Counted from the first letter of the stretch, positions 1-9,324 are shown. The stretch is 41,786 bases of DNA from Clostridiaceae bacterium (GCA_012521015.1 JAAYNE010000098.1:1-41786), one strand, 5' to 3'. Notes: generated by a model not told the origin, from the letters alone. Numbers and translations: made by a program.

Positions 1-22
1 AATTTGAAGGCGAGATGATAAG

Positions 23-352
23 GTGGCAACATTTGATGATTTTCTAAAATTGGATATCAGAGTTGGAACTATTATTGAGGCAAAGGTATTTGAAAAAGCA
101 AAGAAGCCTGCTTATCAATTAAAAGTTGATTTGGGTAATGAAATCGGTATAAAAAAATCTTCTGCACAGATTACAGAATTATATAAGTGTAAAGATTTGA
201 TTGGCAAGCAAGTATTAGCAGTTGTAAATTTTCCGCCGAGACAAATAGCAGATTTTATGTCAGAAGTTCTGGTATTAGGAACTTATAGTAACACCGGCGT
301 TGTTCTGATTATTCCGGATAAAGATGTTCAAAATGGAGATAAGTTGGGTTAA
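23..352 (+). CDS. csaA: CsaA-like tRNA-binding-domain chaperone
   Basis: This 109-residue protein is a single OB-fold tRNA-binding domain of the CsaA type, a dimeric chaperone implicated in protein export in Bacillus. Seen in the sequence: LDIRVGTI near residue 10, the KKSSAQITELY segment in the middle, VVNFPPRQI and the closing PDKDVQNGDKLG, all in the usual order and at the usual length of about 110 residues. It starts at GTG; an AAGG lies shortly upstream. It sits at the window edge, so its upstream neighbour is unknown. Family is secure; the export role is carried over from Bacillus. A stand-alone tRNA-binding protein is the alternative description. Confidence 0.9.
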   Translation: MATFDDFLKLDIRVGTIIEAKVFEKAKKPAYQLKVDLGNEIGIKKSSAQITELYKCKDLIGKQVLAVVNFPPRQIADFMSEVLVLGTYSNTGVVLIIPDKDVQNGDKLG

Positions 353-527
353 ATGCAAATCCCGGCATGTCGTATCTGTAATAACTTAACTCTTGATGTC
401 AGACAAATGCTACATGTGGAAAAGCTTGATTTTTCAAATTGATGATGCGTAGGGAGATATGTTTCCAAAACCGGTAATGCCGAATCGGATTCTAAAGTTA
501 TGATTCTCGAAGTGGGAGAAAAAGCAC
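353..527 (+). other. Spacer with short coding-like remnants
   Basis: There is no intact gene of normal size here. Two short open stretches look like pieces of decayed genes: an ATG at 353 directly after the csaA stop opens 29 codons ending at 442, and a second stretch of about 28 codons ends at 531, overlapping the next gene's ATG. I do not recognise either. The segment also holds the first copy of a 20-bp near-perfect repeat that recurs at 2176-2195. Confidence 0.4.
394..413 (+). repeat. 20-bp direct repeat, copy 1
   Basis: TGATGTCAGACAAATGCTAC differs by one base from the copy at 2176-2195. The two copies bracket the toroid gene and the decayed stretch after it. It could be a recombination scar or two fragments of the same lost gene; neither is proven. 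Confidence 0.5.
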
Positions 528-1550
528 ATGAATGAGGGAAGTCAAAGTATGATAGAGATGGGTTATCAAAAGCTATTGAAAATCAGTGATGACTGGCTGA
601 AATATGCTATTCGTCTGAACTTAGAGCATGAACCTAAGGCTGAGCTTGTTGAAATCAGAAATGCGGGGTTAGCTGATCAGCGTATAAAAAAATACCTTTC
701 AGATATTGCGAATTTTCATGAAACTCTGGTAACAAATCATAAAAATCCCGGTTTACCGATACAAAAACTGCTGTTTCTGCTTGACCTCGGATTTGATACG
801 GAAGTCCCGGAAATCAAAGCGGCTATTGCTGAAATTCTCAAGTATCGGGAAGAACATGGTATTTATCAGTCTATGACCAATGTACCAAAGCATTTTGGCG
901 GTACAGGCGAAGATGTATTCAGCTGGTGTCTGTGTGATGCACCATTGCTTCTGCTTGCTCTGCTCAAGGCGGGAATGGATTATCATGAATATATTAAACC
1001 CGGTGTTGACCATCTGGTATCCTTATGCCGTGATAACGGATTCCCCTGCGCCGTGTCATCTGAGTTAGGCAAGTTTCGCGGTCCGGGAAAAAGGGATGAC
1101 TGCTGTCCGTATGCGACACTAATTATGACTGATTTAATGTCGTATATCCCGGAGTACAAGGATTCCCGGGTTGCCACTTCCTCTGTAAAAGAGTTACTGA
1201 ACCTTTGGGAAAATAGCCTTAATCAGCATCCATATATGTTCTATATGGGTACTGACTTCCGTAAGTTGAAAGCACCTTCGTGCTGGTATGATATTGTCAG
1301 CGTAGCCGGAGTTCTGAGTAAATACGAGTTTGTGCGAGAGGACCCGCGTTTCCTTGAAATGATTAATCGTATAAAAAGCAAACAAGATAAGGATGGTCTT
1401 TTCACACCGGAATCAGTATACCTGAAATTGAAGAACTGGGATTTTGGGCAGAAGAAAGTGCCATCGCCTTATTTAACATACCTTTGCTATCAAATTTTTG
1501 AACGTTGCAACAAAAATGTATCAGAATTTGGGCTTTCATATTTTAATTAA
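528..1550 (+). CDS. Alpha/alpha-toroid (prenyltransferase-like) protein, function unknown
   Basis: This 340-residue soluble protein is mainly helical with repeated leucine-rich helices and motifs typical of squalene-cyclase/prenyltransferase-like alpha/alpha toroids, for example KSKQDKDGLFTPES near residue 287 and the closing NWDFGQKKVPSPYLTYL block. Other marks are LKAPSCWYD around residue 249 and a cysteine pair in KRDDCCPYAT. No signal peptide or membrane helix is visible. GGGAG at 513-517 supports the ATG at 528. Its codons look richer in G and C than those of csaA or hrcA, and it lies between degenerate sequence, so it may have been acquired. Fold family moderately sure; substrate and role unknown. 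Confidence 0.7.
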   Translation: MNEGSQSMIEMGYQKLLKISDDWLKYAIRLNLEHEPKAELVEIRNAGLADQRIKKYLSDIANFHETLVTNHKNPGLPIQKLLFLLDLGFDTEVPEIKAAIAEILKYREEHGIYQSMTNVPKHFGGTGEDVFSWCLCDAPLLLLALLKAGMDYHEYIKPGVDHLVSLCRDNGFPCAVSSELGKFRGPGKRDDCCPYATLIMTDLMSYIPEYKDSRVATSSVKELLNLWENSLNQHPYMFYMGTDFRKLKAPSCWYDIVSVAGVLSKYEFVREDPRFLEMINRIKSKQDKDGLFTPESVYLKLKNWDFGQKKVPSPYLTYLCYQIFERCNKNVSEFGLSYFN

Positions 1551-2471
1551 CAATGCGCAAGACTACGTTATGGTGTACAACTTTGAATGAAAAATTACTT
1601 GGGGAATAGAATATCTTGTGGTAGAAAAGTACCTGAAAACTTCTTAGAAACGGACAACATCATTACATCAGTTGCCTTTGGCTTTAGAGAATGGGCAATG
1701 GCAATTGGCAAAGAACCTGGGCTCTAAATCTATCCAAAAAATTTTGGGTTAAACTAATCATAAATATTTGTCTTGTTTTGGGATTGGAATTAAGAAATAT
1801 ACTAATTGGAAAAACGCATTAGTAAAAAGAGTTTCAGAAAAAGTTAAAGGAAATATCGAATTGACAGAAATGATATCTGATGATGCATAACGATAACGAT
1901 TTAGTCTTTAAGGAGATAAAATGACATGATTAAGTTTGTAAATTCTATTGATTTTGTTTTTGTTAGCACTGCCACAAAATATGGTGTTTAACGGATTGTT
2001 ATTTGGAATGGCATGTACGGGAAAGGTTTCACCATATCCGGATGTATACAATGTGATTTTAGTATTGAAGCAATCAAAAAAGAATGACAAAATCATGTTT
2101 TACGAAGTTGACTTATATAAACTTCTTGACACTAGAAAAGTGATGTAAGATTGCCGCATAAAGAGTCATTAGCCCTGATGTCAAACAAATGCTACGAAAC
2201 TGATAATCTTACGGATAAATACTAAAAATATTCAGTTAAATAAAAAGATTTCAATTATATATTCAAAGTTTTCAATTTAATGAAAAAATTGCTATTTAAT
2301 TTAAGGAATCTGATGAATAGCATCAACATATTCAACTATGGAAACGGCTCACTTTTTTGAGGTATGCAAGAAAAGATCCCAATTTTAATCTATGGGTTAT
2401 TAATTTATTACATGAATTCTCAGGTTTCACTTTCAGTTCAAATTTTTACATAATTCTTTGCTTTCCATCAG
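1551..2471 (+). pseudogene. Decayed coding region without an intact gene
   Basis: About 0.9 kb with coding-like fragments broken by stops and frame changes. An ATG at 1587 opens 46 codons to 1727; another frame reads 45 codons from 1753 to a stop at 1888-1890 after an in-frame stop at 1750-1752, as if one gene had suffered frame damage. An AAGGAGAT box at 1909-1916 precedes a short frame from 1926 that hits a stop after about 22 codons, while a different frame stays open from 1948 to 2148. None of the fragments is recognisable. The rest is A+T-rich and contains the second 20-bp repeat. Confidence 0.4.
2176..2195 (+). repeat. 20-bp direct repeat, copy 2
   Basis: TGATGTCAAACAAATGCTAC matches positions 394-413 with one mismatch. 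Flanks outside the 20 bases show little similarity. Confidence 0.5.
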
Positions 2472-2500
2472 TTGACACTTATAAACCGGGGTGATAAAGT
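2472..2500 (+). promoter_or_regulatory. Sigma-A-type promoter of the hrcA operon
   Basis: A perfect TTGACA at 2472-2477 is followed after 17 bases by TAAAGT at 2495-2500, a weaker -10 box. The CIRCE operator begins 4 bases later, so it covers the expected start site, the classical arrangement for HrcA repression. Confidence 0.75.
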
Positions 2501-2504
2501 TGTT

Positions 2505-2531
2505 TTGGCACTCTAGGTTAACGAGTGCTAA
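2505..2531 (+). promoter_or_regulatory. CIRCE operator (HrcA binding site) of hrcA-grpE-dnaK
   Basis: TTGGCACTC at 2505-2513, a 9-base spacer and GAGTGCTAA at 2523-2531 match the CIRCE consensus (TTAGCACTC-N9-GAGTGCTAA) with one mismatch in the left arm. It lies about 137 bases before hrcA, giving autoregulated heat-shock control. Confidence 0.95.
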
Positions 2532-2667
2532 AATGTATATAAATTCTCGCTGATAATTTAGTTAATATACTAGAATAATGAATTGGAATTAATATGCAAT
2601 GCGAAAGAATATAAAGAAAGAATATAAAGTTGGAGTTAATATCTGAAAGCAATAAAAGATATTATAT

Positions 2668-3867
2668 ATGAGTAACGAATTGGAGAATTTATTGTTAACT
2701 GAACGCAAAAGACAAATTTTAAGAGCGATCATCGACGATTATGTTCTACATGCCGAACCTGTAGGTTCCAAGTATTTAGTCAATAAATATAGATTAGGCG
2801 TAAGTTCTGCTACAGTGCGCAATGAAATGAGTGAATTGGAGGAATTAGGTTATTTAGAGAAACCTCATACTTCCGCCGGCAGAGTACCTTCGGATAAAGG
2901 CTATCGTGCTTATATAGATTTGCTTTTGGATTTAGAACCTGTTACACAAACTGATCAAGATAAAATCGAGAGTTTCTTCAGTGATCACATGAATGAAGTA
3001 ACTGCTTTGGTGCGTCAGTCGGCAAGTGCATTGTCCGAGCAAACAAATTTTCCTTCTTTGGTTATTTCACCAAGATACAGTGATACTAGTTTGGAGCAGA
3101 TTAAGTTATTGATGATCGAACCGGGTAAAGCTCTGGTAGTTGTAGTTTTATCTCCAGGTATTGTTAAAGACCGGATGATCAGGATACCATATGAAATAAA
3201 ACAAGAAGATTTGCACTTAATTGGAAAAATTATCGAACAGAATTTAAGCGGACAAAAACTTGATCAAATTACATTAATTACTGTTTCTGCGGCAGCAGAA
3301 GATGTGCCGGTACCGGAAACTCTATTAAATCAGGTTTTGTTTGAGGCATATGTTTCGATTAAACAAGCGGAGAACATTGAATTGTATATTCAAGGAACTA
3401 ATAAATTGTTTAATCATCCTGAATTTCAAGAATTATCACTTGCCAAGAGTTTTTTAGATACGATGCATCAAGAAGGTATTGTAGCAGGATATATGAGTGA
3501 GTGGGAAAGCATGAATGCCGATCTGGAACTTACTGAAACGAGTAATGTCGAAGAAGTTGAACAGTTAAAAAAGACCAGACGTGAACAACCTTATATGAAA
3601 GAGAATCCTTCATATATGGTTCGCATAGGGCAGGAAATTACTTTAAAAGGTTTAGAAGAATGCAGTTTTATAACAGCTGCTTATAAAATTACTGATAAAA
3701 TTACCGGTCGAATCGGTGTGATCGGTCCGAGAAGAATGGAATATGGCAAAATTATTTCGCAAATAAATTTCATTAATTATACTTTGGATCAACAAATTTT
3801 AGAATTGGCATCCGATTTTGATCGTAAGGAGGATATTAATGGCAAAGAAAAAGAAGAGAGAGCTTGA
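2668..3867 (+). CDS. hrcA: Heat-inducible transcription repressor HrcA
   Basis: HrcA binds CIRCE elements and represses the dnaK and groE operons; its active state depends on GroEL. The N-terminal winged helix is plain: TERKRQILRAIIDDY, then EPVGSKYL, SSATVRNEMSELEE and KPHTSAGRVPSDKGYR within residues 8-85. The C-terminal GIGxE-type region ends with the IGVIGPRRMEY motif. At 399 residues it is longer than the usual 340-350; the extra length lies mostly in a charged stretch around residues 285-315. The ATG at 2668 has no strong ribosome site (a GGAG at 2632-2635 is too far), so translation may be weak. Its 3' end overlaps grpE by 29 bases. Confidence 0.97.
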   Translation: MSNELENLLLTERKRQILRAIIDDYVLHAEPVGSKYLVNKYRLGVSSATVRNEMSELEELGYLEKPHTSAGRVPSDKGYRAYIDLLLDLEPVTQTDQDKIESFFSDHMNEVTALVRQSASALSEQTNFPSLVISPRYSDTSLEQIKLLMIEPGKALVVVVLSPGIVKDRMIRIPYEIKQEDLHLIGKIIEQNLSGQKLDQITLITVSAAAEDVPVPETLLNQVLFEAYVSIKQAENIELYIQGTNKLFNHPEFQELSLAKSFLDTMHQEGIVAGYMSEWESMNADLELTETSNVEEVEQLKKTRREQPYMKENPSYMVRIGQEITLKGLEECSFITAAYKITDKITGRIGVIGPRRMEYGKIISQINFINYTLDQQILELASDFDRKEDINGKEKEERA

Positions 3868-4519
3868 ATCAGAAGACTTGAAGCAAGAACAAACTGATTA
3901 TACAGAAGACTTGAAACAAAATCAGCAAGATCCGACTGATTACACTAATGAAGCTAAATCTAAATTTCGTGCTGAGAAGAAAAATAAAAAAACAGACGAT
4001 GGAGATGAGTTGAAAGATACTGAAGAAATGGTTGTGGAAACTAAAACAGTTGAAGCAAATACTGAAGTAGAAGAGTCTAATCTGGAAGATGATTATGCCG
4101 AATTAAATGATAGATTTTTGCGGTTAGTAGCAGAATATGACAATTTCAGAAAACGCTCACAAAAAGAAAAGGATTCTTTGTACAATGATTCAGTGTTTGA
4201 TGTTTGCAAAGCTTGGTTACCGGTTTTGGATAATTTAGATAGAGCAATTGATGCAGCTACAAAATCTATCAGTGAAGAAAGCAAACAAATGGCTGAAGGA
4301 ATGGAAATGGTTAGACGTCAAGCTACAGAAGTTATGAGCGGACTTGGTGTTGATATGATGGATTGTCTAGGCGAAAAGTTTGATCCGGAATACCATGAAG
4401 CTGTAGCCCATATAGAAGACGACTCATATGGTGATGGTGAAATAATTGACGTTTTACAAAAAGGCTACATCAAAGGTGATCGGGTAATTCGACACGCAGT
4501 AGTTAGAGTGGCAAATTAA
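3839..4519 (+). CDS. grpE: Nucleotide exchange factor GrpE
   Basis: GrpE releases ADP from DnaK and acts as a dimer in the cytosol. The first 85 or so residues are highly charged and lysine/glutamate-rich; the long dimer helix begins near DDYAELNDRFLRLVAEYDNF, followed by the beta domain with FDPEYHEAV and the closing GYIKGDRVIRHAVVRV. I chose the ATG at 3839 (226 residues) rather than an in-frame TTG 21 bases earlier, because AAGGAGG at 3826-3832 is ideally spaced for it. It overlaps the end of hrcA by 29 bases, consistent with coupled translation. Confidence 0.97.
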   Translation: MAKKKKRELESEDLKQEQTDYTEDLKQNQQDPTDYTNEAKSKFRAEKKNKKTDDGDELKDTEEMVVETKTVEANTEVEESNLEDDYAELNDRFLRLVAEYDNFRKRSQKEKDSLYNDSVFDVCKAWLPVLDNLDRAIDAATKSISEESKQMAEGMEMVRRQATEVMSGLGVDMMDCLGEKFDPEYHEAVAHIEDDSYGDGEIIDVLQKGYIKGDRVIRHAVVRVAN

Positions 4520-4584
4520 CGATTTTATAACAATAAACAATAGATAAAAGAATAATATGATTTATAAATTGGAGGAATAATAAT

Positions 4585-6435
4585 ATGTCTAGAATAATAG
4601 GAATTGACTTAGGAACAACAAATTCATGTGTAGCAGTACTGGAAGGTGGCGAACCGGTTGTAATACCGAATCCGGAAGGTTCAAGGACGACACCGTCAGT
4701 AGTAGCTTTTACGAAAGATAATCAACGCTTGGTGGGTGCTATAGCCAAACGCCAAGCTGCCAGCAATCCGGATCGCACTGTAATGTCGATTAAGCGTGAA
4801 ATGGGTTCAAATTTTAAAGCGAAGATTGCTGATAAAGAATATACTCCACAAGAAATTTCGGCGATGATTTTGCAAAAATTGAAATCCGATGCTGAAGAAT
4901 ATCTGGGTGAAACGGTTACTCAAGCGGTTATTACAGTTCCGGCATATTTTAGTGATTCACAAAGACAGGCAACTGCAGATGCAGGTAAAATTGCCGGTTT
5001 AGAAGTCATGCGAATTATCAACGAGCCGACTGCCGCTTCATTAGCATACGGTCTTGACAAAGAAACTGAGCAAAAAATTGTCGTATTCGATTTGGGCGGT
5101 GGCACTTTTGACGTCTCGATTCTTGAAATAGGAGATGGTGTTTTTGAAGTTTTAGCTACATCCGGTAATAATAAATTGGGTGGCGACGATTTTGACCAAC
5201 GTATTGTAGACTACCTAATTGCTGAAATGAAAAAAGATCAAGGAATTGATTTGAGTAAAGATAAATTGGCTATACAACGTCTGCAAGAAGCAGCAGAAAA
5301 AGCTAAGATTGAATTGTCCGGTATGACAACAACAAATATCAACTTACCCTACGTAACAGTTGATGAAACCGGTCCGAAGCACTTGGATGTTTCATTAAGC
5401 CGTGCTAAATTTAATGAATTAACGGATGACTTAGTAGACAAAACAATCCAACCTTTAGAACAGGCAATGAAAGATTCAGGCTTAAAGCCGAGCGAAATCG
5501 GCAAGATATTATTGGTTGGCGGGTCAACCAGAATTCCGGCAGTTCAAGAAAGAGTAACTGCTTATTTCGGTCAAGAACCTTTCAAAGGCATTAATCCTGA
5601 CGAGTGTGTTGCAATTGGTGCTGCAATTCAAGCCGGTGTTTTATCCGGTGACGTAGAAGGTTTGGTATTATTAGATGTAACCCCGTTGTCTTTAGGTATA
5701 GAGACCTTGGGTGGAGTTATGACCAAAATCATTGACCGCAATACTACAATTCCAACCAAAAAGAGCCAAGTTTTCTCAACTGCCCAGGACGGTCAAACTC
5801 AAGTTGAAGTCCATGTATTGCAAGGTGAACGTGAATTTGCCAGTGATAACAAGACATTGGGTAATTTCATTCTTGACGGTATTGCACCGGCGCCACGCGG
5901 TATCCCACAAATTGAAGTTACCTTTGATATCGATGCTAACGGTATTGTTAATGTTTCAGCAGTGGATAAAGGAACAAATCGTAAACAAAATATTACAATT
6001 ACTGCGTCAACCAATTTAAGTGATGAAGAAATTGATCAAGCGGTAAAAGATGCAGAAAAATTTGCTGAAGAGGATAAAAAACGTAAAGAAGAAGTCGAAG
6101 TTAAAAACCAGGCTGACAGTATGGTTTATCAAACTGAAAAGACCTTAAAAGATTTAGGCGATAAACTTGATGCAGCCGAAAAAGAAAGCATAGAAGCAGA
6201 AATTAAAAAGCTGAAAGATGCAATTGAGAAAAATGATCTGGAAGGCATGAAAACTAATACGGAAGCTGTACAACAAGCACTTTATAAAGTTTCGGAAAAA
6301 CTATATCAACAACAAGCCGCTCAAGAAGCTCCACAGGATGGTACAGCCGGTCCGGAACAGTCTGATGCAGGTGCCGGTCAAACCGGAGGAACTTATGAAG
6401 CAGATTTTAAAGATGTCGGTTCGGACGAAGAATAA
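4585..6435 (+). CDS. dnaK: Hsp70 chaperone DnaK
   Basis: DnaK is the ATP-driven Hsp70 of the cytosol working with DnaJ and GrpE. The 616 residues have the normal length and order: phosphate loop [18 protein letters not shown] near residue 5, [50 protein letters not shown], the linker [16 protein letters not shown], the substrate-binding domain, and a helical lid ending in a Gly/Ala/Gln-rich acidic tail. GGAGG at 4571-4575 supports the ATG. It is the third gene of the CIRCE operon, 65 bases after grpE. Confidence 0.99.
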   Translation: MSRIIGIDLGTTNSCVAVLEGGEPVVIPNPEGSRTTPSVVAFTKDNQRLVGAIAKRQAASNPDRTVMSIKREMGSNFKAKIADKEYTPQEISAMILQKLKSDAEEYLGETVTQAVITVPAYFSDSQRQATADAGKIAGLEVMRIINEPTAASLAYGLDKETEQKIVVFDLGGGTFDVSILEIGDGVFEVLATSGNNKLGGDDFDQRIVDYLIAEMKKDQGIDLSKDKLAIQRLQEAAEKAKIELSGMTTTNINLPYVTVDETGPKHLDVSLSRAKFNELTDDLVDKTIQPLEQAMKDSGLKPSEIGKILLVGGSTRIPAVQERVTAYFGQEPFKGINPDECVAIGAAIQAGVLSGDVEGLVLLDVTPLSLGIETLGGVMTKIIDRNTTIPTKKSQVFSTAQDGQTQVEVHVLQGEREFASDNKTLGNFILDGIAPAPRGIPQIEVTFDIDANGIVNVSAVDKGTNRKQNITITASTNLSDEEIDQAVKDAEKFAEEDKKRKEEVEVKNQADSMVYQTEKTLKDLGDKLDAAEKESIEAEIKKLKDAIEKNDLEGMKTNTEAVQQALYKVSEKLYQQQAAQEAPQDGTAGPEQSDAGAGQTGGTYEADFKDVGSDEE

Positions 6436-6490
6436 TTCTGTCATGGTCAACTGATAAATGCTAAAATAATTAAAAGCTATTTGAAGACTA

Positions 6491-6516
6491 CCCGCCGTCG
6501 ATTATTTGATGGCGGG
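6491..6516 (+). terminator. Hairpin between dnaK and dnaJ (attenuator or weak terminator)
   Basis: CCCGCCGTC at 6491-6499 pairs with GATGGCGGG at 6508-6516 (nine pairs, one G-T) around an 8-base loop. Only ATTTAT follows, so there is no strong U-run. It more likely attenuates or stabilises the dnaK part of the message than fully stops transcription before dnaJ. Confidence 0.55.
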
Positions 6517-6554
6517 ATTTATCCATTAATTTGAATGTAAGGAGGCTCTGATTA

Positions 6555-7727
6555 GTGTCGGATAAACGTGATTATTACGAAGTTTTAGGTGTGCAAAAAG
6601 ATGCCGATGACAATACTATAAAAAGAGCTTTTTGGAAATTAGCAAAGAAATATCATCCGGATGTGAATCCGGATAATCCTGAAGCTGAACAAAAATTTAA
6701 AGAAGCTAATGAAGCATATGAAATTCTCAGCGACCAAGAGAAACGCCAGCGTTATGATCAATTCGGTCATGCCGGTGTCGACGGACAGGGATTTAGCGGT
6801 ACTTATGGCGGTGGTTTCGGCATAAATTTAGAGGATATTTTCAGCTCGATTTTTGGGGATTTTGGTTTTGGTTTCGGTGGCAGCAGTCGAGAAGGATATC
6901 GCCGCCAAGGGCCGATTCCCGGAGCAAACCTACGTTATCGTATGAATTTGGATTTCATGGAAGCTGCTTTCGGAACCGAACGTGAAATTAAAATTCGCAA
7001 AGAAGATTTATGTAAAACCTGTAAAGGATTCGGAACGAAGGATGGCAAGGAACCACCTGTTTGTCAAATTTGCGGTGGAAGTGGCCAAGTGACGGGAGTT
7101 CAACAAACTATCTTCGGTCAGGTACGCACCTCGCAAACTTGTAATAATTGTCATGGTTCGGGACGCGCAATTGATGAACCGTGTCCGGAATGTATTGGCA
7201 CAGGTAGGGTAATGATTACAAAACGTCTTAATGTAACTGTCCCTGCCGGAATTAATGAAAGGGAAATGCTGACTTTAAGTGGGGAAGGTGAGCCTGGAAC
7301 GATGGGTGCACCTAACGGTGACTTATATATTGAAATCCATATCAAACCACATGAGGTTTTCTCCAGGCAAGGCAACACAACATTCTGTGTTGTTCCGGTT
7401 ACCTTTGCTCAAGCGGCTCTCGGTCAAGAAATAACTGTGCCGACAATAGATGGTTCAATGTCTTTTAAATTAAAGCCTGGTACGCAATCCGGCGATACTT
7501 ATACAATCCATAATAGGGGTATCCCTTATATCAACCGACGTAATTCACGTGGTGATCATAAGTTTCAGGTAGAGCTTGAAGTACCGCATAATTTAAATAA
7601 AGAACAAGAAGAATTGCTGGAAAAATTTGAAGCCAGTATGAAAGAAGACAACTATAAAAAACGCAAAGGTTTTTTTAATACAATTAAAAAAATATTTACT
7701 GATTTCGATCCGAAAAAATCAAAATAG
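6555..7727 (+). CDS. dnaJ: Hsp40 co-chaperone DnaJ
   Basis: DnaJ delivers substrates to DnaK and stimulates its ATPase. The 390 residues show the J domain with the HPD motif in KKYHPDVNPDNP near residue 34, a glycine/phenylalanine-rich linker (residues about 75-115), four zinc-binding CxxCxGxG repeats (CKTCKGFG, CQICGGSG, CNNCHGSG, CPECIGTG), and the C-terminal beta domains. It begins at GTG 6555 behind AAGGAGG at 6539-6545. It follows dnaK by 119 bases that contain a hairpin, so it may be expressed at a lower level than dnaK. Confidence 0.98.
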   Translation: MSDKRDYYEVLGVQKDADDNTIKRAFWKLAKKYHPDVNPDNPEAEQKFKEANEAYEILSDQEKRQRYDQFGHAGVDGQGFSGTYGGGFGINLEDIFSSIFGDFGFGFGGSSREGYRRQGPIPGANLRYRMNLDFMEAAFGTEREIKIRKEDLCKTCKGFGTKDGKEPPVCQICGGSGQVTGVQQTIFGQVRTSQTCNNCHGSGRAIDEPCPECIGTGRVMITKRLNVTVPAGINEREMLTLSGEGEPGTMGAPNGDLYIEIHIKPHEVFSRQGNTTFCVVPVTFAQAALGQEITVPTIDGSMSFKLKPGTQSGDTYTIHNRGIPYINRRNSRGDHKFQVELEVPHNLNKEQEELLEKFEASMKEDNYKKRKGFFNTIKKIFTDFDPKKSK

Positions 7728-7774
7728 TGTGAATTGAAATAACATAGAGCAAGGATAATTTTAAGGGAGGAAAT

Positions 7775-8839
7775 GTGACTGAAAAGCAATGGCTGATTTT
7801 TCAGTTCAAAACAACTCATGAGGCAGCTTTTGCACTCAACAATTATCTGCTTGCTTGTGGTGCTGCGGGAATATCAACAATCGATAAAACTGAATTGCAA
7901 GAATCATTTCAAACTAACTATTCTCCTGATGTAAGCGCAGAAGATTTTCTTAATAACTTAGATTATGAAGTAGTGATCGAGGCATATTTTCCGGCATATA
8001 TTGAGTTATCGATCCAAGATAATAAAGTATCTTTGATGTCTGAAGATGATTTCAAGGTGGAAATTAATCAAGAGTTGAATTATGCTCTAACTGAAGTTAA
8101 AAAATTTGCCAAGCAGCAAATTTCCATTACTCAATTTGAGACAGAAATTGAAAAAAGCTTGACACGGATAGCGGAATTTTCAGATATCGGACAAGGTTAT
8201 ATTGGCTATCGCTTGATTGAAACAGAAAATTGGTCGGAAAAATGGAAACAATATTATGATACGCAGAAAATCGGACGTATCGTAATCAATCCGAGTTGGC
8301 TAGACTATGATGCACAGGCCGATGAGATAGTATTAAATCTTGATCCGGGCAGTGCATTCGGTACCGGTGAACATGAATCAACTTCTTTAGTCCTCAAATT
8401 TTTATCGGAATTTGATTTTAATACTTTGTCTCCGGGACCGATTTTGGATTTGGGAACCGGTAGTGGCATTTTAGCCATAGCATTGGCAAAATTATTATCC
8501 AATGCTGAAATTATCGGATTAGATATTGATCCGCATGCTATAGAAATAGCTAAAAACAATGCTGTATTTAATTCAGTTGAAAATATTTATTTTTCAGTAG
8601 GCGAACTTCATACGCAAAATCAAAAATATATTTTAATAGTTGCTAATTTGACTGCAGATATTCATTTGGATTTGGTGCAGACATATAAGAGTAAACTGGT
8701 TTCAGGCGGTTATTTAATCGTTTCGGGAATTATTAAGCAGCGAGTAACCGAAGTCAGAGCAAATTTTGTACAACATGGTTTTGTACTTATTTCCGAAAAG
8801 GAAGAAAATGGTTGGATAAGCATAATATATCGTGTGTAG
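7775..8839 (+). CDS. prmA: Ribosomal protein L11 methyltransferase PrmA
   Basis: PrmA methylates ribosomal protein L11 with S-adenosylmethionine. The SAM-binding core is clear: DPGSAFGTGEHEST at residues 190-203 and motif I LDLGTGSGILAIA at 224-236, followed by GLDIDPHAIEIAKNNA and the NLTAD segment that stands at the NPPY-like position. At 354 residues it is about 40 longer than the common form, chiefly in the N-terminal L11-recognition half. The GTG at 7775 is used: the ATG two bases before meets an immediate TGA, and GGGAGG at 7765-7770 is well placed. prmA after dnaJ is the common Firmicute order. Confidence 0.95.
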   Translation: MTEKQWLIFQFKTTHEAAFALNNYLLACGAAGISTIDKTELQESFQTNYSPDVSAEDFLNNLDYEVVIEAYFPAYIELSIQDNKVSLMSEDDFKVEINQELNYALTEVKKFAKQQISITQFETEIEKSLTRIAEFSDIGQGYIGYRLIETENWSEKWKQYYDTQKIGRIVINPSWLDYDAQADEIVLNLDPGSAFGTGEHESTSLVLKFLSEFDFNTLSPGPILDLGTGSGILAIALAKLLSNAEIIGLDIDPHAIEIAKNNAVFNSVENIYFSVGELHTQNQKYILIVANLTADIHLDLVQTYKSKLVSGGYLIVSGIIKQRVTEVRANFVQHGFVLISEKEENGWISIIYRV

Positions 8840-8867
8840 GTTATTTCGGTAATCTATTATTAATTAT

Positions 8868-8881
8868 GTTATTGCAATAAC
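8868..8881. other. Perfect 14-bp palindrome after prmA
   Basis: GTTATTGCAATAAC is a perfect palindrome; a wider pairing GGTTATT 8839-8845 with AATAACC 8876-8882 is also possible. Without a U-run it is a poor intrinsic terminator. It could be a protein-binding site or chance. Confidence 0.3.
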
Positions 8882-8953
8882 CTAAGTCCAGTAAAGTGAA
8901 ATTAGCACAGCTTTAAATTCTGAGCAGAAACTGGCATCTCAATAAAAGAGCTT

Positions 8954-9286
8954 GCACAGAATTTAAGGTCGTACCGCCAGATCGTTGCATAAACTTAGAA
9001 AGTGTGCGAGTCCAGCGCGAAAAAGCCGGTTTTTCCAGAGGGTGTGCACAGAATTTAAGGTTATACTGCCAGATCGTTGCATAAGCTTAGAAAGTGTGCA
9101 AGTCCAGCGCAGAAAAGCCGGTTTTTCCAGAGAGTGTGCACAGAATTTAAGGTTGTACTGTCAAATCGTTGTATAAGCTTAAAAAGTGTGCAAGCCCAGC
9201 GCGAAAAAGCCGGTTTTACCAGAGGGTGTGCACACAATTTAAGGTTGTACTGCCAGATCGTTGTATAAGCTTAAAAAGTGTGCAAG
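8954..9286. repeat. Tandem 92-bp repeat array built on a 54-bp palindromic element
   Basis: Four copies of a 54-bp element (8954-9007, 9046-9099, 9138-9191, 9230-9283) alternate with three 38-bp segments that are nearly identical to each other, giving an exact 92-bp period. Each 54-mer begins GCACA.AATTTAAG and ends CTTA(A/G)AAAGTGTGC, so its ends are inverted repeats. The 38-mers contain GAAAAA-GCCGG-TTTTTC, a small hairpin. A degenerate spacer-like stretch continues to about 9327. The array fills the gap between convergent prmA and the CBS gene. Another 54-bp copy lies at 33106-33159. Confidence 0.9.
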
Positions 9287-9324
9287 CACAAAATCAAGTC
9301 CGATACAAGAAAGAAAAAGTGGTT

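Noticed and set aside
1948-2148. 66-codon ORF in the decayed region
   Set aside because: No recognisable family; a neighbouring frame with a good ribosome site is interrupted by stops, so this looks like part of a broken gene rather than a small intact one.
8985-9268. Two overlapping 63-codon ORFs in the repeat array
   Set aside because: They arise from the same repeat read in shifted frames; the 92-bp period is not a multiple of three and there are no ribosome sites.
8954-9286. CRISPR array
   Set aside because: The 38-bp segments between repeats are nearly identical to one another instead of unique, the repeat unit is 54 bp, and no cas gene is near.
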